Assembly: GCF_004217145.1 (NCBI RefSeq)
Contig: NZ_SHKR01000013.1
Span: 310,001 to 374,000, forward strand
Length of the DNA stretch: 64,000 nt
From: Kribbella rubisoli
GTDB taxonomy: Bacteria > Actinomycetota > Actinomycetes > Propionibacteriales > Kribbellaceae
Reading direction: 5' to 3'
The notes beneath the pieces were generated by a model that was not told where the DNA came from, did no database searches, and saw only the letters and a list, made by a program, of their open reading frames with translations. Within the stretch, counting starts at the first letter, position 1; each line of letters begins with the position of its first letter. Made by a program: the position numbers and the translations under genes. Shown here in pieces: positions 26,450 to 35,245 of this stretch.

Positions 26450-28378
26450 CTAGTTGTTCGGGTCGTGGAGGTTGGGGCGTTGGGTGGGGGTGGTGATGTC
26501 GACGTCGATCGGGTTGATCTTGGTGGGGGCGGTGATCTTGCCCGAGGTGACCGGGACGTTGAGTTTGCTGCCGGCCAGGTCGATGTCGATGGTGGCGCCG
26601 GTGTCGTTGGGGGTCGTCCACCCGGTGTCGGAGAGGGTGACGGCCAGGCCTAGGACGCGGCCCTTGGGGATGATCTGGTCCTGGGCGCGGAGCGGGACGT
26701 TGACCGTCGTCCACGTGCCGGGTGTCAGCGGGGTCGGCTTCGAGAGGGACTTGCTGTGGGCGGCGTCGATCCAGCCGCGGCTGACGATGCCGTGGTCGCT
26801 CTGGGTGGTGAGCTTGTCGACGGTGAAGTAGCAGCTGTCGTCGAAGTCGGTGCTCGAACCCTCGCAGGTGCTGTCGTCAGTAGTACGGATCCCGGAGTAC
26901 CGCTCCGCGTCGCCGTACTCGATCAGGCGGGCGGTGATCGGGGTCGTCGCGGAGTCGGACTTCACCCGGAGCGTGACCGAAGGAGTACCGCTGATCCGCA
27001 TCGGGGCGGTCAGCGGGGCGGACAGGAACATCTGCCGGCCAGCGATCACCTCGGTCGGATCCGCGACGATGTCGTCCTCGGTGAGATCGGGATCGTCGGT
27101 GATCATCAGCGAACCCTTGCCCGCAGCACCTAGTTTGCCGACGGACAACGGGACCTGTGTCGGACGGTTGACGGCCGGCCAGGTCTTGTAGTTGCGCCAG
27201 ACATCGGGTGTCGTCTCGATCGAGACGGCCGGCTCCTTCATCACGCCGTTCTGCAGGCCCTGCAGCCAGTAGTCGAACCACTTGTGCAGCTCGTCCACCC
27301 ACTCGTCCCGGCGGAACTCGAACGGGTCGACGTGGTCCTCGAGCCCGAGCCACAGCTTGCGCGGCACGTTGTTGCGCGACAGCGCCGACCACCACTGCGA
27401 GAAGTGATTGGTCTGCACGTTGTAGTCGCTGAGCCCGTGGGTCATGAAGACCGAGGCCTTCACCTTCGACGCGTTCTTCGTGTAGTCGCGCTCGGACCAG
27501 AACGCGGTGTAGTTGCCCGTGTCATCGTCGTCGTTGTCACCGAGATCGCCGCGAACGTCTTCACACGCGGGGCTGTCGTGACCGACGTACCCGCCGAGCC
27601 AGGGCATGTAGTCGTCCGAGTACGGTACGCCGCCGGAGCGGGTGTAGTCGTACCACGAGGAGATCGCCGAGATCGGCACGATCGTCTTCAGGCCCTTCAC
27701 GCCGGTCGCTGCGACGCCGTTCGCGAGCGTTCCGTCGTACGACTTGCCGATCATCCCGACCGCGCCGGTGGTCCAGGTCGCCTTCACCGCTTGCCCGTCG
27801 GCATCGTGTGCGGTGTTGCGCCCGTTCAGCCAGTCGATCACGTCGACCACGGACTGGATCTCGTCGCGGCCGCCGACGTCACCGCAACCGGTCGACCGTC
27901 CGGTGCCGAGGATGTCGACGCCGACCATCGCGTACCCGCGCGGGACGAAGTAGTTGTCGTAGAACAGCGGCATCTTCTGGATCTCGCCGTCGCTGTCGTA
28001 CGTCTTCTTCTCGTTCTCGTTGCCGCGTCCGCAGCAGGAGTAGTACGGCGAGGCGTCCATGATCACCGGGATCTTCACACCGGCGGCAGCGGGCTCGCGG
28101 GGCCGGACGATGTCGACCGCGATCACGTCGTCCTTGCCGTCGGAGTCGGTGTCCATCGTGGTGTCGACGTACACCGATTCACGGACCGCGTTCGCGTAGT
28201 CGTAGACCGGTTGCGTGCTCTTGGTGCGCGCGTCGACATGCTGCGGCACACTGGGTGCTGCCGGGGCAGCTGCGGGTCCGTCAGGGATCGGAGCAGCCAC
28301 GGCGGGACCGGTGACGGTCGCGAGGCTGAGTACGGCGGACGAGACCAGGATCGTCACCCTGGCGCGGACGGTCGTCAT
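26450..28378 (-). CDS. Secreted X-Pro dipeptidyl-peptidase family protein (S15)
   Basis: 642 residues. A Sec signal peptide (about 1-29) precedes an alpha/beta-hydrolase domain with the catalytic triad Ser213 in G-K-S-Y-D-G, Asp318 in H-G-L-S-D and His349 in E-D-H-V-D-P. A C-terminal jelly-roll domain (PepX_C-like) starts near 430. It should cleave X-Pro dipeptides, or esters and amides of similar shape, outside the cell. It is a single gene with a terminator downstream. Confidence 0.92.
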   Translation of the reverse strand: MTTVRARVTILVSSAVLSLATVTGPAVAAPIPDGPAAAPAAPSVPQHVDARTKSTQPVYDYANAVRESVYVDTTMDTDSDGKDDVIAVDIVRPREPAAAGVKIPVIMDASPYYSCCGRGNENEKKTYDSDGEIQKMPLFYDNYFVPRGYAMVGVDILGTGRSTGCGDVGGRDEIQSVVDVIDWLNGRNTAHDADGQAVKATWTTGAVGMIGKSYDGTLANGVAATGVKGLKTIVPISAISSWYDYTRSGGVPYSDDYMPWLGGYVGHDSPACEDVRGDLGDNDDDDTGNYTAFWSERDYTKNASKVKASVFMTHGLSDYNVQTNHFSQWWSALSRNNVPRKLWLGLEDHVDPFEFRRDEWVDELHKWFDYWLQGLQNGVMKEPAVSIETTPDVWRNYKTWPAVNRPTQVPLSVGKLGAAGKGSLMITDDPDLTEDDIVADPTEVIAGRQMFLSAPLTAPMRISGTPSVTLRVKSDSATTPITARLIEYGDAERYSGIRTTDDSTCEGSSTDFDDSCYFTVDKLTTQSDHGIVSRGWIDAAHSKSLSKPTPLTPGTWTTVNVPLRAQDQIIPKGRVLGLAVTLSDTGWTTPNDTGATIDIDLAGSKLNVPVTSGKITAPTKINPIDVDITTPTQRPNLHDPNN

Positions 28379-28522
28379 GGCTGGGAAGGCTAGTCACTCG
28401 CGCGCCGCAACGCCAGGTTCTGCCGAGATTGGCAGCGACCTGCCCGATACGCAGCGTGAGAGCGGGCGATTCGGTAGGGTGACCGCCACCGCCCCCGGGG
28501 GGACGCACGAAAGGGTAGGCCA

Positions 28523-29536
28523 GTGAATCTGCGAGCACCGGTGACATTGCTGGACGTTGCACAGCGTGCGGGTGTGTCGGTCGCGACCGCCTCCCGCGTG
28601 CTGAACGGCGGGGACCGCGTGCCCCGTCCAGAACTGCAGGAGCGGGTCAAGGCCGCCGCCGACGAGCTCGGCTACACGCCGAACGCACAGGCGCAGGCCC
28701 TGGCCAAGTCGTCGACGAACCTCGTCGGCATCCTGGTGCACGACATCGAGGACCCGTACTTCGCCGCGATCGCGAACGGCGTGATGCGCGCCGCGGACGA
28801 GCGCAACCTGCTGGTGATGATGGCCAGCACGTTCCGGGACTCCGACCGCGAGATCGCTTACCTGTCGTCGTTGCGGGCGCAGCGGGCCCGCGCCGCGGTG
28901 ATGATCGGCAGCCGGCGGACCGATGCCGACAGCCTCTCCCGGACGGCGGCCGAGGTGGAGAATTTCCTCAACTCGGGCGCGGGCCTCGCACTGGTCAGTC
29001 AGTCCGGGATGCCGGCACATACGGTCGAGCCGGACAACCGCAGCGGATCGGCCGATCTGGCCCGCGAGCTGGTCGCGCTCGGCTGGCGGAAGTTCGCCGT
29101 ACTGGGTGGTCCGGAGACGCTGGCGACGGCGCGCGATCGGCGGGCCGGGTTCATCGAGGGACTGGCCGAAGCGGGGTTGCAGCCGGTAGCCGTCGAGGCC
29201 GGTGACTTCACCCGCGACGGTGGGTACGCCGCTGCCGAGCAACTGCTCGATCGGCAGGCCGATGTGGACTGTTTGTTCGCTGTGAACGACGTGATGGCAG
29301 TGGGCGCGATGTCCGCGTTGCGGACGCGCGGAGTCGATGTGCCGGGCAAGCTCGGCGTCGCCGGCTTCGACGACATCGCCACGCTGCGCGACGTGTGGCC
29401 GGGTCTGACGACCGTGCGGCTGCCATTGGAGCAGATGGGCCGCCGTGCGCTCGAGCTGGCGATCGAGGGCGGCGATGTGACGACCGAGACGTTCAAGGCC
29501 GAAGTCGTACTGCGGGAAAGCACCGCCAAGGCCTGA
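28523..29536 (+). CDS. LacI family transcriptional regulator
   Basis: 337 residues. The LacI helix-turn-helix and hinge (about 7-55, with V-A-T-A-S-R-V-L-N-G) are followed by a periplasmic-binding-protein-like ligand domain. GTG 28523 is the chosen start. No sugar operon is adjacent, so its targets may be elsewhere; it is one possible binder of the GGAAAGNNCTTTCC sites in this window. Confidence 0.94.
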   Translation: MNLRAPVTLLDVAQRAGVSVATASRVLNGGDRVPRPELQERVKAAADELGYTPNAQAQALAKSSTNLVGILVHDIEDPYFAAIANGVMRAADERNLLVMMASTFRDSDREIAYLSSLRAQRARAAVMIGSRRTDADSLSRTAAEVENFLNSGAGLALVSQSGMPAHTVEPDNRSGSADLARELVALGWRKFAVLGGPETLATARDRRAGFIEGLAEAGLQPVAVEAGDFTRDGGYAAAEQLLDRQADVDCLFAVNDVMAVGAMSALRTRGVDVPGKLGVAGFDDIATLRDVWPGLTTVRLPLEQMGRRALELAIEGGDVTTETFKAEVVLRESTAKA

Positions 29537-29550
29537 AATATGCTCTCGGG

Positions 29551-30453
29551 GTGACTGTCTCCGAGATCTTCGACCCGTCGGCCTGGAAACAGGTCGACGG
29601 CTTCGAGCTGACCGACATCACCTATCACCGGGCAGTCGACGCCGGCGTGGTGCGGATCGCGTTCAACCGGCCCGAAGTACGCAACGCGTTCCGGCCGCAG
29701 ACCGTCGACGAGCTCTACCGCGTGCTGGATCACGCGCGGATGTCGACCGACGTCGGGTGCGTGCTGCTCACCGGCAACGGTCCGTCGCCGAAGGACGGCG
29801 GATGGGCGTTCTGCTCAGGCGGCGATCAGCGGATCCGCGGCAAGGACGGTTACAAGTACGCCGAGGGCACGACGGCGGAGTCGATCGACCCGGCACGCGC
29901 GGGACGGCTGCACATTCTCGAAGTACAACGTCTGATCCGCTTCATGTCGAAGGTCGTGATCTGCGTCGTTCCGGGTTGGGCAGCCGGTGGTGGACACAGC
30001 CTTCATGTGGTCGCGGACCTCACGCTGGCCTCGGCGGAGCACGCGCGGTTCAAGCAGACCGATGCGGACGTGGCGTCGTTCGACGGCGGCTTCGGCTCGG
30101 CGTACCTGGCTCGTCAGGTGGGGCAGAAGTTCGCGCGGGAGATCTTCTTCCTCGGTGAGGAGTACTCCGCCGAGGACGCATACCGGATGGGCATGGTGAA
30201 CAAGGTCGTCCCGCACGCCGAGCTCGAGGCGGTCGCCCTCGAGTGGGGCAAGAAGATCTGCGCGAAGTCGCCGACCGCGCAGCGGATGCTGAAGTACGCG
30301 TTCAACCTGATCGACGACGGACTGGTCGGCCAGCAGCTGTTCGCGGGCGAGGCGACCCGCCTCGCCTACGGCACCGACGAGGCCGCCGAAGGCCGCGACG
30401 CATTCCTCGAGAAACGCGACCCCGACTGGTCGCCGTATCCCTACGCCTTCTAG
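29551..30453 (+). CDS. menB: 1,4-dihydroxy-2-naphthoyl-CoA synthase
   Basis: 300 residues of the crotonase fold with the long MenB-specific insert. Oxyanion-hole and active-site segments are visible: F-C-S-G-G-D-Q near 87-93, A-G-G-G-H-S near 146-151 and D-G-G-F-G-S-A-Y near 178-185. It closes the naphthoquinone ring in menaquinone synthesis. GTG 29551 has TATGCT 7 bp upstream and no clear Shine-Dalgarno sequence, so the mRNA is probably leaderless. The gene is not next to other men genes here. Confidence 0.95.
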   Translation: MTVSEIFDPSAWKQVDGFELTDITYHRAVDAGVVRIAFNRPEVRNAFRPQTVDELYRVLDHARMSTDVGCVLLTGNGPSPKDGGWAFCSGGDQRIRGKDGYKYAEGTTAESIDPARAGRLHILEVQRLIRFMSKVVICVVPGWAAGGGHSLHVVADLTLASAEHARFKQTDADVASFDGGFGSAYLARQVGQKFAREIFFLGEEYSAEDAYRMGMVNKVVPHAELEAVALEWGKKICAKSPTAQRMLKYAFNLIDDGLVGQQLFAGEATRLAYGTDEAAEGRDAFLEKRDPDWSPYPYAF

Positions 30454-30600
30454 GGTTTGTGCCACTTCTGGTTGCCGAGGGCAAACTTCTCCGCCCCGGC
30501 CGCCGTTGACCAGCTGGACCTGAGTGCCATCGGCGGTCAACGCCCAGGCGAGATCCATGCACAGCCCTGGATCCACCGACGCGACCGCCCGCCTGTACTT
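30450..30600 (-). pseudogene. Remnant of a ricin-type beta-trefoil lectin domain
   Basis: Read leftward, one frame gives G-L-C-M-D-L-A-W-A-L-T-A-D-G-T-Q-V-Q-L-V-N, the typical repeat of a ricin-B lectin. Near 30490 the match moves to another frame, giving A-E-K-F-A-L-G-N-Q-K-W-H-K-P and a stop at 30450. No start codon or upstream domain survives, so this is a decayed 3' end of a secreted carbohydrate-binding protein. It overlaps the menB stop codon. Confidence 0.6.
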
Positions 30601-30860
30601 CGGCTTCGCGTGCGGCGTCACCGGCGACCGCCGAGCAAACCTCTTCTACCGCAGCACCCTCACGTGATCATCCGGGCAGCCCGGTTATTCAGAAGCCCCG
30701 CCCAGTTGCTTTTGCGGTAAGAAGTTGGCACTCAGCGGCAGTTATGTTCCGCAGAGCTGGTCCCCGAGCACTGGCGTGATCAACCGGTAGATCCGCGCGC
30801 GGGCGCATCAGCACGCGACACGGTGACGCACCGCAGGCGAACCTCCGGCTGCCTACCGGG

Positions 30861-30876
30861 GCCAGTCATCACTGGC
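30861..30876 (+). terminator. Rho-independent-type terminator
   Basis: GCCAGT-CATC-ACTGGC is followed on the plus strand by TGTCTTCTTTTG, a T-rich tail. It would stop rightward transcription after menB. Confidence 0.55.
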
Positions 30877-30913
30877 TGTCTTCTTTTGTCTTTCAATGGA
30901 GAGTTCGAACGGT

Positions 30914-30929
30914 GGGTTCTGGCGAACCC
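30914..30929 (-). terminator. Hairpin downstream of upp
   Basis: GGGTTC-TGGC-GAACCC forms a 6-bp stem 32 bp after the upp stop codon, suitable for ending leftward transcription. Confidence 0.45.
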
Positions 30930-30960
30930 TGTCCTTCTCTGTCTCTTGTTCTCTTTTCTT

Positions 30961-31602
30961 CTACTGGGCGACGCCGTACAGGCGGTCGCCGGCGTCGCCC
31001 AGGCCGGGGACGATGTAGCCCTTGTCGTTCAGGTGGGAGTCCATGCCGGCGATGACGAGGTTGCACGGTACGTCGAGGTGGGTGAGCTCGCGTTCGACGC
31101 GTTCCACGCCCTCGGGGGCGGCTAGCAGGCAGATCGCGGTGATGTGGTCGGCGCCGCGGTCGACGAGGAACTGGATTGCCGCGGCGAGCGTGCCGCCGGT
31201 CGCCAGCATCGGGTCGAGGACGTAGCACTGGCGACCGGACAGGTCCTCCGGGAGGCGCTCGGCGTACGTCGACGCGGTCAGCGTCTCCTCGTTCCTGATC
31301 ATGCCGAGGAAGCCAACCTCCGCGGTCGGGAGCAGCCGGGACATGCCTTCGAGCATGCCGAGGCCGGCCCGCAGGATCGGTACGACGAGCGGCTTCGGCG
31401 CGGTCAGCTTGACGCCTTCCGCCTCGGCGACGGGGGTCTGGACGGTGACCGGACCGGTGCGGACGTCCCGCGTCGCCTCGTAGGCGAGCAGCGTGACGAG
31501 CTCCTCGGTCAGCCGACGGAACGTGGGTGAGTCCGTGTGCTCGTCGCGCAGCGCGGTGAGCTTGTGGGCGACGAGCGGGTGGTCCACGACGAGGATCTGC
31601 AT
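30961..31602 (-). CDS. upp: Uracil phosphoribosyltransferase
   Basis: 213 residues, full length. It converts uracil and PRPP to UMP in pyrimidine salvage. The PRPP-binding region D-P-M-L-A-T-G-G-T near 130-138 and the uracil-binding G-Y-I-V-P-G-L-G-D near 195-203 are intact. A TAGCGT box 8 bp before ATG 31602 suggests a leaderless transcript. Confidence 0.97.
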   Translation of the reverse strand: MQILVVDHPLVAHKLTALRDEHTDSPTFRRLTEELVTLLAYEATRDVRTGPVTVQTPVAEAEGVKLTAPKPLVVPILRAGLGMLEGMSRLLPTAEVGFLGMIRNEETLTASTYAERLPEDLSGRQCYVLDPMLATGGTLAAAIQFLVDRGADHITAICLLAAPEGVERVERELTHLDVPCNLVIAGMDSHLNDKGYIVPGLGDAGDRLYGVAQ

Positions 31603-31719
31603 AAGCCGGAACGCTACCTGAGGGATGCCGTCGGCGATTCGCGTCGGGAAACCTCGCTCGCTGTCAGACTGAAAAGTGCACCGGAATCTGCCCTGCCTCG
31701 CCCATCAGGGAGTACGCCG

Positions 31720-31902
31720 ATGACCCTCGAGCCCAGACCGCGCCTGGTAGTACCCCGCCGCGACCTCGACCGGCTGCGCCGGCGTGCCGAGTTCCTGCGC
31801 GAACTGGAGGAGGCAAAGGCGCTCCGCGACCGGATCGCACCCCGCCGGGCGCGCGTCCGGCAGCTCCGTGAGGCAATGCGGAGAGCGACGTACCATCACT
31901 GA
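31720..31902 (+). CDS. Small basic helical protein, unknown function
   Basis: 60 residues, Arg- and Glu-rich, predicted almost wholly helical or coiled coil from residue 15 onward. ATG 31720 follows AGGGAG at good spacing; the frame is open upstream but that part overlaps upp. It is divergent from upp and followed after 74 nt by the TadA-associated gene. I do not recognise the family. Confidence 0.55.
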   Translation: MTLEPRPRLVVPRRDLDRLRRRAEFLRELEEAKALRDRIAPRRARVRQLREAMRRATYHH

Positions 31903-31976
31903 CTGTTGACGGGTGTTGGTGGATCTGATACCGCTCCGAGATCGCATGGAGAGGCGGAGTCTGGGACGATGACCCG

Positions 31977-32474
31977 GTGTCCGATGCCATGGCTGGGCCG
32001 ATGACCACTGACCTCGATTTCGCGGTCGCCGCTTACACCGAGGACGGGAATTGGACCGTCACTCCGCTGGTACTCCGCGGTGAACCGGACCTGTCGACGC
32101 TGGTCTCCGCCCTCCGCCGGTACCCAGGTGAGGGCGGCGTGCTGGGGATGGTCTCGGTCGACGAGGACTTCTTCGTGCTGGTTCGTGTCGCCGGCGGCCG
32201 GGCCCGGTTGCTGATCTCCGACGTGACCGCGGCGACCGAGTGGCCGATCGCCCGGCAGATCGTCGACGAGCTGGACATCCCGCTGGCCGATGACGACGAC
32301 GAGCAGGTCCCGGCCGGCGATCTCGCGATCATCGCGGACCTGGGAATGACCGCGATGGACCTCGGTGCGCTCTGCGACGACGTCGACCTCTACCCCGAGG
32401 AGATGCTCGAGGAGATCGCCGAGGCGCTTGGGTTCGGCAACCAGTTCCACGACGCGATCGAAGCTGTTGGCTAG
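31977..32474 (+). CDS. TadA-associated conserved actinobacterial protein
   Basis: 165 residues, acidic, of the family annotated as tRNA adenosine deaminase-associated because it is regularly encoded just before tadA. Acidic patches include A-D-D-D-D-E-Q near 103-109. No catalytic motif is visible. GTG 31977 gives the full frame; ATG 32001 is an alternative start. It overlaps the tadA start by 8 bp. Confidence 0.8.
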   Translation: MSDAMAGPMTTDLDFAVAAYTEDGNWTVTPLVLRGEPDLSTLVSALRRYPGEGGVLGMVSVDEDFFVLVRVAGGRARLLISDVTAATEWPIARQIVDELDIPLADDDDEQVPAGDLAIIADLGMTAMDLGALCDDVDLYPEEMLEEIAEALGFGNQFHDAIEAVG

Positions 32475-32934
32475 CCCACTGCTGCGCCGCGAGTGGTCGC
32501 GGTTGATGACGCTCGCGCTGGAAGAGGGCGAGAAGGCGCTGCCCGACGTACCGATCGGGGCCATCGTGGTGGACGCCGACGGCCAGGTGATCGGGCGCGG
32601 GCACAACGAGCGCGAGACGACAGGCGATCCGACAGCCCATGCCGAAGTACTCGCGATCCGGGAGGCGGCGCGGCACGTCGGCGAGTGGCGGCTGAGCGGT
32701 TGCACGCTGGTCGTCACGCTGGAGCCGTGCACGATGTGCGCGGGGGCGATCGTGCTGTCCCGGCTCGACCGGCTGGTCTTCGCGGCGTACGACGAGAAGG
32801 CGGGCGCGGTGGGATCGCTGTGGGACGTCGTACGGGATCGTCGGCTGAACCATCGGCCCGAGGTGATCGGCGGTGTGATGGCCGACGAGGCGGGCGCGCG
32901 GCTGCGCGATTTCTTCATTCGTCACCGGCCTTGA
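32467..32934 (+). CDS. tadA: tRNA-specific adenosine deaminase
   Basis: 155 residues. The zinc-dependent deaminase motifs H-A-E (in T-A-H-A-E-V) and P-C-T-M-C are intact, with V-P-I-G-A near the N-terminus. It converts wobble adenosine 34 to inosine in tRNA-Arg. TTG 32467 is preferred because the family normally has about ten residues before the A-L-E helix; starting at ATG 32506 would remove them. A tRNA-Ser gene follows 13 nt downstream. Confidence 0.92.
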   Translation: MASPLLRREWSRLMTLALEEGEKALPDVPIGAIVVDADGQVIGRGHNERETTGDPTAHAEVLAIREAARHVGEWRLSGCTLVVTLEPCTMCAGAIVLSRLDRLVFAAYDEKAGAVGSLWDVVRDRRLNHRPEVIGGVMADEAGARLRDFFIRHRP

Positions 32935-32947
32935 TATTGTCCTCGGC

Positions 32948-33038
32948 GGTGGCGTGTCCGAGCGGCCGAAGGAGCGCGCCTCGAAAGCGCGTGACGGGCA
33001 ACCCCCGTCCGAGGGTTCAAATCCCTCCGCCACCGCCA
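32948..33038 (+). tRNA. tRNA-Ser (anticodon CGA)
   Basis: 91 nt including the encoded CCA. The acceptor stem GGTGGCG pairs with CGCCACC, the discriminator is G, the T-loop shows GGTTCAAATCC, the anticodon loop reads CTCGAAA, and a long variable arm typical of serine tRNA is present. Confidence 0.97.
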
Positions 33039-33039
33039 A

Positions 33040-33055
33040 CCGCCCCTCGGGGCGG
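33040..33055 (+). terminator. Terminator after tRNA-Ser
   Basis: CCGCCCC-TC-GGGGCGG forms a compact GC-only hairpin directly after the CCA end of the tRNA. Confidence 0.75.
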
Positions 33056-33069
33056 AAGATAGGCCGAAG

Positions 33070-33127
33070 ACCCTGATGCTGTGTGATGCGTCAGGGTTTT
33101 CGTCTCTCGGGACCTGACGCATCGCAC
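33070..33127 (+). promoter_or_regulatory. Leader with mutually exclusive hairpins before the antiporter gene
   Basis: Segment A (33070-33076, ACCCTGA) pairs with 33091-33097 (TCAGGGT), which is followed by TTTT: a small intrinsic-terminator shape. The same segment, extended (33081-33095), also pairs with 33113-33127 over 14 of 15 bp. That second stem ends directly before the GGGAGGG ribosome binding site. The two folds cannot coexist. Confidence 0.5.
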
Positions 33128-33138
33128 GGGAGGGCCCC

Positions 33139-34650
33139 ATGGATGTTTCGGAGCTCGACCGGGTCCTGCTGGCGGGGGCTGTGGTCCTGCTGGTCGCGGT
33201 CGTGGCCGTCCGGCTGACTGCGCGGCTCGGGCTTCCATCGCTGCTTATCTATCTCGGGATGGGCCTGCTGCTCGGCGAGTCGGGGCCGGGGCACATCCAC
33301 TTCGAGGACGCGCAGCTGGCGCATGCGCTGGGGTTCGCGGCCCTGGTCGTGATCCTGATCGAGGGCGGTCTGACCACCCGGTGGAACGAAGTACGCCCGG
33401 TGATGCCGCTCGGGCTCGTCCTCGCGACGGTCGGGGTCGCGGTCAGCGTCGGTGTGGTCGCCTGTGTGGCGCATTTCGTCCTCGGGCTCAGTTGGCAGCT
33501 GTCCGTGCTGCTCGGCGCCGTGACGTCTCCGACGGACGCGGCCGCCGTGTTCTCGGTGCTCAGACGGGTGCCGATCCGGCCGCGGCTGCGTGGTGCGCTG
33601 GAGGCCGAGTCCGGTCTGAACGACGCACCGACCGTGCTGCTGGTGACCCTCGTGAGCACGGGTGAGGTCGGCGAGAAGGGCATCCTGTCGTTCACCGGCC
33701 TGGTGCTGTACGAGCTGGTCGTGGGCGCCCTGTTCGGCCTGCTGATCGGCTGGGTGAGCGTCGGCCTGATCCGACGAATGGCGCTCGGCTCCGCGGGCCT
33801 CTACCCGCTCGCAGTGATGTCAGTCGCCTTCATCTCGTACGCCGGGGGCTCCGTCCTCCTGCATGTGTCCGGGTTCGCGGCTGTTTATGTGACCTCGCTG
33901 GTGCTCGGGCGGGCGGAGCTGCCGCACCGGATGGCGACCCGGTCGTTCGTGGACGGGATCGCCTGGCTGGCCCAGATCGGGCTGTTCGTGATGCTCGGGT
34001 TGCTGGCCTCGCCGGGGCGGTTCCGGCTGAACGACGTACTCGTCGCGCTGCTGATCGGGATCGCGGTGACGGTGGTCGGGCGGTTCGCCTCGGTGGCGAT
34101 CTCCGCGGCGCCGTTCCGGCTGCCGTGGCGGGAGCAGGCGTTCATCTCGTGGGCGGGGCTGCGTGGCGCGGTGCCGATCGTCCTGGCGACGATCCCGCTT
34201 GCCGAGGGTGTGCCGCAGGCGGACCGGATCTTCGATGTGGTGTTCGTGCTGGTCCTGCTGTTCACGCTGCTGCAAGGGCCGTCGCTGCCGTGGCTGGCGG
34301 GCCGCCTGAAGGTGCTCGACGAGAACGCGGCCCACGAGGTGGACATCGACGTGGCGCCGCTGGAGTCGCTCGGCGCGGACATGCTCCAGGTCTACGTCCC
34401 GAGCGAGTCGCGGCTCGCCGGCGTCGAGATCGGCGAACTGCGGTTGCCGCCGGGCGTCTCGGTCTCGCTCGTCATCCGCGGCGAACACGCCTTCGTGCCG
34501 GACCGCCGTACGGTGCTCCGCGCCGCCGACTCGCTGCTGGTCGTTGCCCCGAGCCCCGTCCGCGAACAGACCGAGCGCCGCCTACGAGCCGTCTCCCGGG
34601 CCGGCCGCCTGGCCGGCTGGTTCGGCGAACGCGGCCGCGAACAGCACTGA
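33139..34650 (+). CDS. CPA1-type cation/proton antiporter with TrkA_C domain
   Basis: 503 residues: about twelve membrane segments (10-385) of the Na+/H+ exchanger fold, with E-S-G-L-N-D-A near 157-163 at the ion site. A C-terminal cytosolic TrkA_C-like domain spans about 405-485. The layout is that of NhaP2/CvrA potassium-proton antiporters. ATG 33139 follows GGGAGGG. In actinobacteria TrkA_C domains can bind c-di-AMP or nucleotides. The leader may provide RNA-level control. Confidence 0.92.
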   Translation: MDVSELDRVLLAGAVVLLVAVVAVRLTARLGLPSLLIYLGMGLLLGESGPGHIHFEDAQLAHALGFAALVVILIEGGLTTRWNEVRPVMPLGLVLATVGVAVSVGVVACVAHFVLGLSWQLSVLLGAVTSPTDAAAVFSVLRRVPIRPRLRGALEAESGLNDAPTVLLVTLVSTGEVGEKGILSFTGLVLYELVVGALFGLLIGWVSVGLIRRMALGSAGLYPLAVMSVAFISYAGGSVLLHVSGFAAVYVTSLVLGRAELPHRMATRSFVDGIAWLAQIGLFVMLGLLASPGRFRLNDVLVALLIGIAVTVVGRFASVAISAAPFRLPWREQAFISWAGLRGAVPIVLATIPLAEGVPQADRIFDVVFVLVLLFTLLQGPSLPWLAGRLKVLDENAAHEVDIDVAPLESLGADMLQVYVPSESRLAGVEIGELRLPPGVSVSLVIRGEHAFVPDRRTVLRAADSLLVVAPSPVREQTERRLRAVSRAGRLAGWFGERGREQH

Positions 34651-34652
34651 GG

Positions 34653-35216
34653 TCAGTTCGGGTTCTGGCCTGAGGGGACGGGCTGCGGGGTGTGGATGAC
34701 CGGGAGGCAGACGGTGGTGCCGGCGGCCACCTGGACCGACGGGATGCCCTTGAGACGGACCGAGCCGAAGCCGGCGCCGATCACCAGGTCGACGGTGTGG
34801 TCGGTGCGGCCGTCGGGGACCAGCACGGCCTTCTGGTTGAGCTGACCGGCGACCAGCGCCAGCTCGGGCGAGTTCGCCGCGACGCCGCGGAGCTCGGCCA
34901 CGTCGACCTTGTTGCCCTTGGGCTCGTTGGAGATCTTGCCGATGTTGAAGCCACGCTGCTTCAGCGCGTCGGCGACCCGCTGCGCGGAGCCCGCCCTGGC
35001 GCCGCCGTTGTAGACGTTCAGCACGACCTGCTTCGGGACCAGCCGGTTGTTCGCCAGCTTCTGCTCGACACAGGTCGGCTCGGCGCTGCTGTTGATCAGG
35101 GATTTCCAGCCCCACCAGCCCCCGCCGGCGAGAATGCCCAGCAGGATCACCATCGTGATCGGCGTACGCCAGCGAATGCGCGAATGCGGCCGCGGTTGCG
35201 GATGTATCGCTGTCAT
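34653..35216 (-). CDS. LytR_C-domain membrane-anchored protein
   Basis: 187 residues. A short cytosolic N-terminus, one membrane segment (about 20-38) and an extracytoplasmic LytR_C domain (about 58-145) with V-L-N-V-Y-N-G-G near 65-72. Such domains occur at the ends of LytR-CpsA-Psr cell-wall ligases or alone; the catalytic LCP part is absent. ATG 35216 follows a GGGGGG run. It is likely co-transcribed with the upstream VapB-like gene. Confidence 0.82.
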   Translation of the reverse strand: MTAIHPQPRPHSRIRWRTPITMVILLGILAGGGWWGWKSLINSSAEPTCVEQKLANNRLVPKQVVLNVYNGGARAGSAQRVADALKQRGFNIGKISNEPKGNKVDVAELRGVAANSPELALVAGQLNQKAVLVPDGRTDHTVDLVIGAGFGSVRLKGIPSVQVAAGTTVCLPVIHTPQPVPSGQNPN

Positions 35217-35245
35217 CGGCTCAACCCCCCGTGAGCAGACATGGG

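Larger units (their letters stand above)
30454..30960. other. 507-bp spacer between menB and upp
   Basis: Apart from the lectin remnant near menB, no gene is visible. Base composition becomes less GC-rich toward upp, with a pyrimidine-rich tract at 30930-30962. Two short hairpins that could end transcription lie at 30861-30876 and 30914-30929. Confidence 0.6.

Noticed and set aside
32329-33039. Minus-strand frame starting M-A-V-A-E-G-F-E-P-S across the tRNA
   Set aside because: This peptide is a well-known artefact of translating the complement of tRNA-Ser genes.
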